NCBI GenBank assembly: GCA_034668825.1
Contig: JAXDOR010000011.1
Location: forward strand, 1 to 8,569
Length of the DNA stretch: 8,569 nt
DNA from: CANKHA01 sp034668825
GTDB taxonomy: Bacteria; Pseudomonadota; Alphaproteobacteria; Rhizobiales; Xanthobacteraceae
Direction of reading: 5' to 3'
The notes under the pieces were generated by a model. That model saw only the letters and a list, made by a program, of their open reading frames with translations, was not told the origin of the DNA and did not search any database. Below are positions 6,041 through 8,569 of this stretch, one piece after another (within the stretch, counting starts at the first letter, position 1; each line of letters starts with the position of its first letter). The translations under genes were made by a program, and so were the position numbers.

Positions 6041-6547
6041 CTAGCGGCGGGACTTGCGCGCTTCCTTGCGGACCAAACGCTGCAGCAAGCCGAAATCCTT
6101 TTCGTCGCGATAGGGTGTCAGATCGAGAGAGGACGGCACCCGTTCGATCCTCTCCTTTTCGATCGCTTTCTCGTGCCTTTTCATAAAGCCCTGATAAACC
6201 CACCACGGGATGCCGGCGGCCTTCACCGCGTCGCGCTCCGCACGCACCGCGATCTGGTGAGCGTGCAGATAGTGCAAGCGTAGTTCATCCAGCAGGGCCT
6301 TCTCGACGATTTCGTGCGTGAGAATGAAGGGCTCCACCCTTACCGTCTTCATCAACCAGCGGAACGTCTTTGGAAGATGCCGGTCGATAAACACGGTACG
6401 TCCGTCAACGCTGTAGCCTGCGATATACGGAATGTCGTAATCGCGGTTCACGATGCGGACGCGACGGTGGATGGCCTTCACCGCATCCACCAGCACATCG
6501 TCGTCGATGTCTTCAGATTTGTGCCGAGCTTCGCGATTTAAGTTCAT
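6041..6547 (-). CDS. Conserved-looking protein of unknown function with an HExxE motif
   Basis: I do not recognise a named family for this 168-residue soluble protein. The first half has short predicted strands (DIPYIAGYSVDG, then RTVFIDRHLP at about 50-59) followed by a helix with HEIVEKALLDELR (His78, Glu79, Glu82). HYLHAHQIAVRAERDAV comes next, with His92, His95 and His97. A strand ending in IDxxLP just before a helix starting THE is the layout of small zinc metalloproteases, but the second histidine of HExxH is a glutamate. WWVYQGFMKRHEKAIEKERIERV and a basic tail follow. The ATG at 6547 is preferred over a GTG at 6553 because AGGTGG precedes it. It starts 27 bases after the AlkB-like gene, so it is probably the last gene of the polX-alkB transcript. 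A metal-binding or hydrolase role is a guess. Confidence 0.85.
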   Translation of the reverse strand: MNLNREARHKSEDIDDDVLVDAVKAIHRRVRIVNRDYDIPYIAGYSVDGRTVFIDRHLPKTFRWLMKTVRVEPFILTHEIVEKALLDELRLHYLHAHQIAVRAERDAVKAAGIPWWVYQGFMKRHEKAIEKERIERVPSSLDLTPYRDEKDFGLLQRLVRKEARKSRR

Positions 6548-6574
6548 AGCCACCTGCTGGATGAGTCGTCGTCC

Positions 6575-7156
6575 CTAACGATCCTTGAAATTTCGGTAGG
6601 TCACCGAATATCGCAGCCGATCGAGCGGCGGGATGCTGTGTTCCCATTCGCTGCGCGATGCGCCTGCTAAGAAATAAGCGGAACGCGGTTGCGCCGTGAA
6701 TGATTTGCGTTCCCACTTCTCGCCGATCCTGCGGCGCAGGCGAAACACGCACGGCGCCAGCAGCGAAACGCCGATCACTTCGCCAAATACAGGCCGGTCT
6801 TTGTGCCAGCCGATCCCGGCGCCGGGTGCATATTCCGTCACCAGCACCTGCTGAAAGCGGTCCGCATTCATTCTGGCCAGCGACGCCGCCTTTTCCCGCA
6901 GCGACAATAGCGGCGGCGGGATATCGTCCGCCTTGTCCAGCTTGCGAGAATTGAAGTCGTAGCGCCAGCCGAACGAAACGACCCGCCGGTTTCCCTGGAA
7001 GCCGCCGGTGAATTCGAACGGCTTCAGCGGCAATGTGGCGATGTAACTGGCCAGTGCCTGTTCTTCATGCGCGGAAATCAATTGTTCCGCGTAGCGCATG
7101 CCCTCCGGCAAGGCCGGAATGTCTTCTTCAAAGAGGCTGGGTTGAGCGATGCTCAT
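6575..7156 (-). CDS. AlkB-family Fe(II)/2-oxoglutarate-dependent dioxygenase
   Basis: AlkB-type enzymes remove alkyl groups from DNA or RNA bases by oxidative demethylation, using iron, oxygen and 2-oxoglutarate. The 193-residue protein has the full set of expected residues. EYAPGAGIGWHKDRPVFG supplies His118 and Asp120, WEHSIPPL supplies His173, and LRYSVTYRNF supplies the Arg182-x5-Arg188 pair that binds 2-oxoglutarate. Family features PRSAYFLAGASR and FQGNRRVVSFGW are also present. The ATG at 7156 overlaps the TGA of the PolX-like gene as ATGA, which fixes the start. The in-frame extension to 7252 would run through the polX tail. No good ribosome site is seen, consistent with coupling. Repair of alkylated bases is the likely role, but some AlkB homologues act on RNA, and the sequence does not decide this. 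Confidence 0.92.
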   Translation of the reverse strand: MSIAQPSLFEEDIPALPEGMRYAEQLISAHEEQALASYIATLPLKPFEFTGGFQGNRRVVSFGWRYDFNSRKLDKADDIPPPLLSLREKAASLARMNADRFQQVLVTEYAPGAGIGWHKDRPVFGEVIGVSLLAPCVFRLRRRIGEKWERKSFTAQPRSAYFLAGASRSEWEHSIPPLDRLRYSVTYRNFKDR

Positions 7157-8569
7157 GCCGCGCTCGCGCGGGATATCGCTCGCTTGCGGCGTTTCGGGAT
7201 TGCCGACCGGCGCGCTGCAAGATGGGCGCGGAATTTTGCCAGGCTCAAACAATTAAGCACGCGATCCTTGGGCACGCCGCCCTTGCGCGCCATCTCAACG
7301 CCCCAATGGGTGAGATCGATTTCATCGGTGGAATGGGCATCGGGATTGATGCTCATTATGCAGCCAAGCTCCAATGCCCGGCCGTGCCAGCGCCAGTCGA
7401 GGTCCAGCCGCCAGGGATTGGCGTTGATCTCCACGGCGACGCCGTGCTCAGCGCAGGCGGCGAGGATTTGGTCGATATCGACGTCGTATCCCGGCCGCCG
7501 CAGCAGTTGCCGCCCGGTCATATGGCCGAGAATGGTCGTGTAGGGATTGGACACGGCGCGAATGATGCGCTCGGTTTGCGCGTGACGATCCAGCCGGAAC
7601 TGGCTGTGCACGCTCGCGACGACAAAGTCGAAACGCGCAAGCACCTCATCCGGATAATCCAGCGAGCCGTCGGCCAAGATGTCGGATTCAATGCCTTTGA
7701 AAATGTGAAAGCGCTCGCCATAGCGCGCATTCAGCCGATCCGCCTCCCGGTGCTGCTCATGAATTTCTTCCACGGAAAGGCCGCCGGCGTAATGCGCGCT
7801 CTTGGAATGATCGGCGATGCCGAAATAGTCATAGCCGCGCTCTCGCACGGCCTCCGCCATTTCCTCCAGCGTGTGGACGCCGTCGGAACGCTCGGTATGG
7901 GAATGCAAAATGCCTCTTAAATCGGAATCTTCCACGAGCGTCGGCAGCTTGTTTTTCTTTCCCAGCTCGATTTCGCCGAGACCTTCGCGCAATTCCGGCG
8001 CGATGAAAGGCAGCCCCAGGGCGGCGTAAATGTCCTGTTCGGACTTATGCGCGATGAGCTTGCGCCCTTTCCAGAGACCGTCGGCGCGCAGCGTCAATCC
8101 GTTCTGCTTCGCGTGATCCTCAAGCTGCGCCAAGTGCAGCTTCGAGCCGGTGGCATAGATCAGGCTGCTGCCGAGATGAGCGTTGTCCGTAATGTAGACC
8201 GTGATGCCGCTGGCAATCGTCTGAGTTTCCGGAGCATGGGTTCCGCTGAGTTCGGCGACCAGCGCGAGGTCATGCACCAGTTCGCAGCCGCGGCGGAAAT
8301 CTCCCGCGGGTGTAACCTTCACGTCCGGCTGCGCGCGTTTTAGATTTTCCGCGACCGTATCCAGAAGTTCGGCGGCGCGATGAATGTGGCGCTGGCCCCG
8401 TCCGCTGCGCATGATCTCGATGCCTTGCAGAATTTTCGCCTGCAGCGCCGGACCAAAGCCCTTGATGTTTTTCAAGCGATCCGCGCGGGCGGCTTCCTCC
8501 AGCGCATCGAGCGACGCAATGCCGAGCTCTTGGTAGAGCTTGAGCACCTTCTCATAGCGCAAGCCCGGC
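7153..8569 (-). CDS. polX: PolX/PHP-family protein with degenerate polymerase site (5' end beyond the right edge)
   Basis: Bacterial PolX proteins combine a family X gap-filling polymerase with a C-terminal PHP domain giving 3'-5' exonuclease and AP-endonuclease activity. About 471 residues are visible (TTG at 8562 counted as residue 1, an internal leucine); roughly 100 N-terminal residues are missing. Helix-hairpin-helix motifs are seen at PGL near the edge and at NIKGFGPALQAKILQGIEI (32-50). The palm shows GDFRRGCELVHDLALVAE: Asp98 is kept but the second catalytic Asp is Ala100. The VDLR position reads VYIT (Tyr123), so a second carboxylate seems lost. YATGSK (136-141) remains. The PHP site is complete: HSH 220-222, Asp227, His252, Glu292, His319, His347 and DAH 408-410. 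It therefore looks like a nuclease with a decayed polymerase site. Its stop overlaps the AlkB-like start. Confidence 0.93.
   Translation of the reverse strand, partial: PGLRYEKVLKLYQELGIASLDALEEAARADRLKNIKGFGPALQAKILQGIEIMRSGRGQRHIHRAAELLDTVAENLKRAQPDVKVTPAGDFRRGCELVHDLALVAELSGTHAPETQTIASGITVYITDNAHLGSSLIYATGSKLHLAQLEDHAKQNGLTLRADGLWKGRKLIAHKSEQDIYAALGLPFIAPELREGLGEIELGKKNKLPTLVEDSDLRGILHSHTERSDGVHTLEEMAEAVRERGYDYFGIADHSKSAHYAGGLSVEEIHEQHREADRLNARYGERFHIFKGIESDILADGSLDYPDEVLARFDFVVASVHSQFRLDRHAQTERIIRAVSNPYTTILGHMTGRQLLRRPGYDVDIDQILAACAEHGVAVEINANPWRLDLDWRWHGRALELGCIMSINPDAHSTDEIDLTHWGVEMARKGGVPKDRVLNCLSLAKFRAHLAARRSAIPKRRKRAISRASAA

Noticed and set aside
7033..7920. 295-residue plus-strand frame
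   Set aside because: It is opposite the AlkB-like and PHP-domain coding regions that carry all catalytic residues; it is an antisense shadow.

Overview
The window looks like chromosomal DNA from a GC-rich alphaproteobacterium, most likely a Bradyrhizobium or Rhodopseudomonas relative. This rests on codon use, protein style and the matPQMA-type gene order known from rhizobia. The taxonomic call is an inference from sequence character, not a search. I see no transposase, phage gene or CRISPR array.

Left part (1-3531, minus strand): a tightly packed operon read right to left. It encodes a TRAP transporter (periplasmic binding protein DctP/MatP, small permease DctQ/MatQ, large permease DctM/MatM), followed by the N-terminal third or more of a malonyl-CoA decarboxylase (matA) that runs off the left edge. 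The last three genes are joined by ATGA four-base stop/start overlaps. The order matches the rhizobial malonate operon matPQMAB: malonate is imported, activated to malonyl-CoA (matB would lie further left, outside the window) and decarboxylated to acetyl-CoA. Diverging from it across a 244-base promoter region with several inverted repeats is a family III (CaiB/BaiF) CoA-transferase (3776-4948, plus strand). It resembles the succinyl-CoA:glutarate/dicarboxylate transferases and could be a second way of activating the imported dicarboxylate.

Middle part (4949-6040): a sparsely coding stretch holding a 66-residue two-helix membrane protein, a probable 71-residue protein, several palindromes, and a tRNA-Phe(GAA) gene with an encoded CCA end and a good sigma-70 promoter.

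Right part (6041-8569, minus strand): a likely three-gene repair-type operon. A PolX-family protein enters from the right edge. Its PHP phosphoesterase site is intact, but two of the three palm carboxylates of the polymerase site appear to be replaced. Its stop overlaps the start of an AlkB-like Fe(II)/2-oxoglutarate dioxygenase by four bases, and 27 bases later comes a 168-residue protein of unknown function with an HExxE motif. The most unusual observations are the degenerate PolX coupled to AlkB, the unknown third gene, and the dicarboxylate-type CoA-transferase facing the malonate operon.
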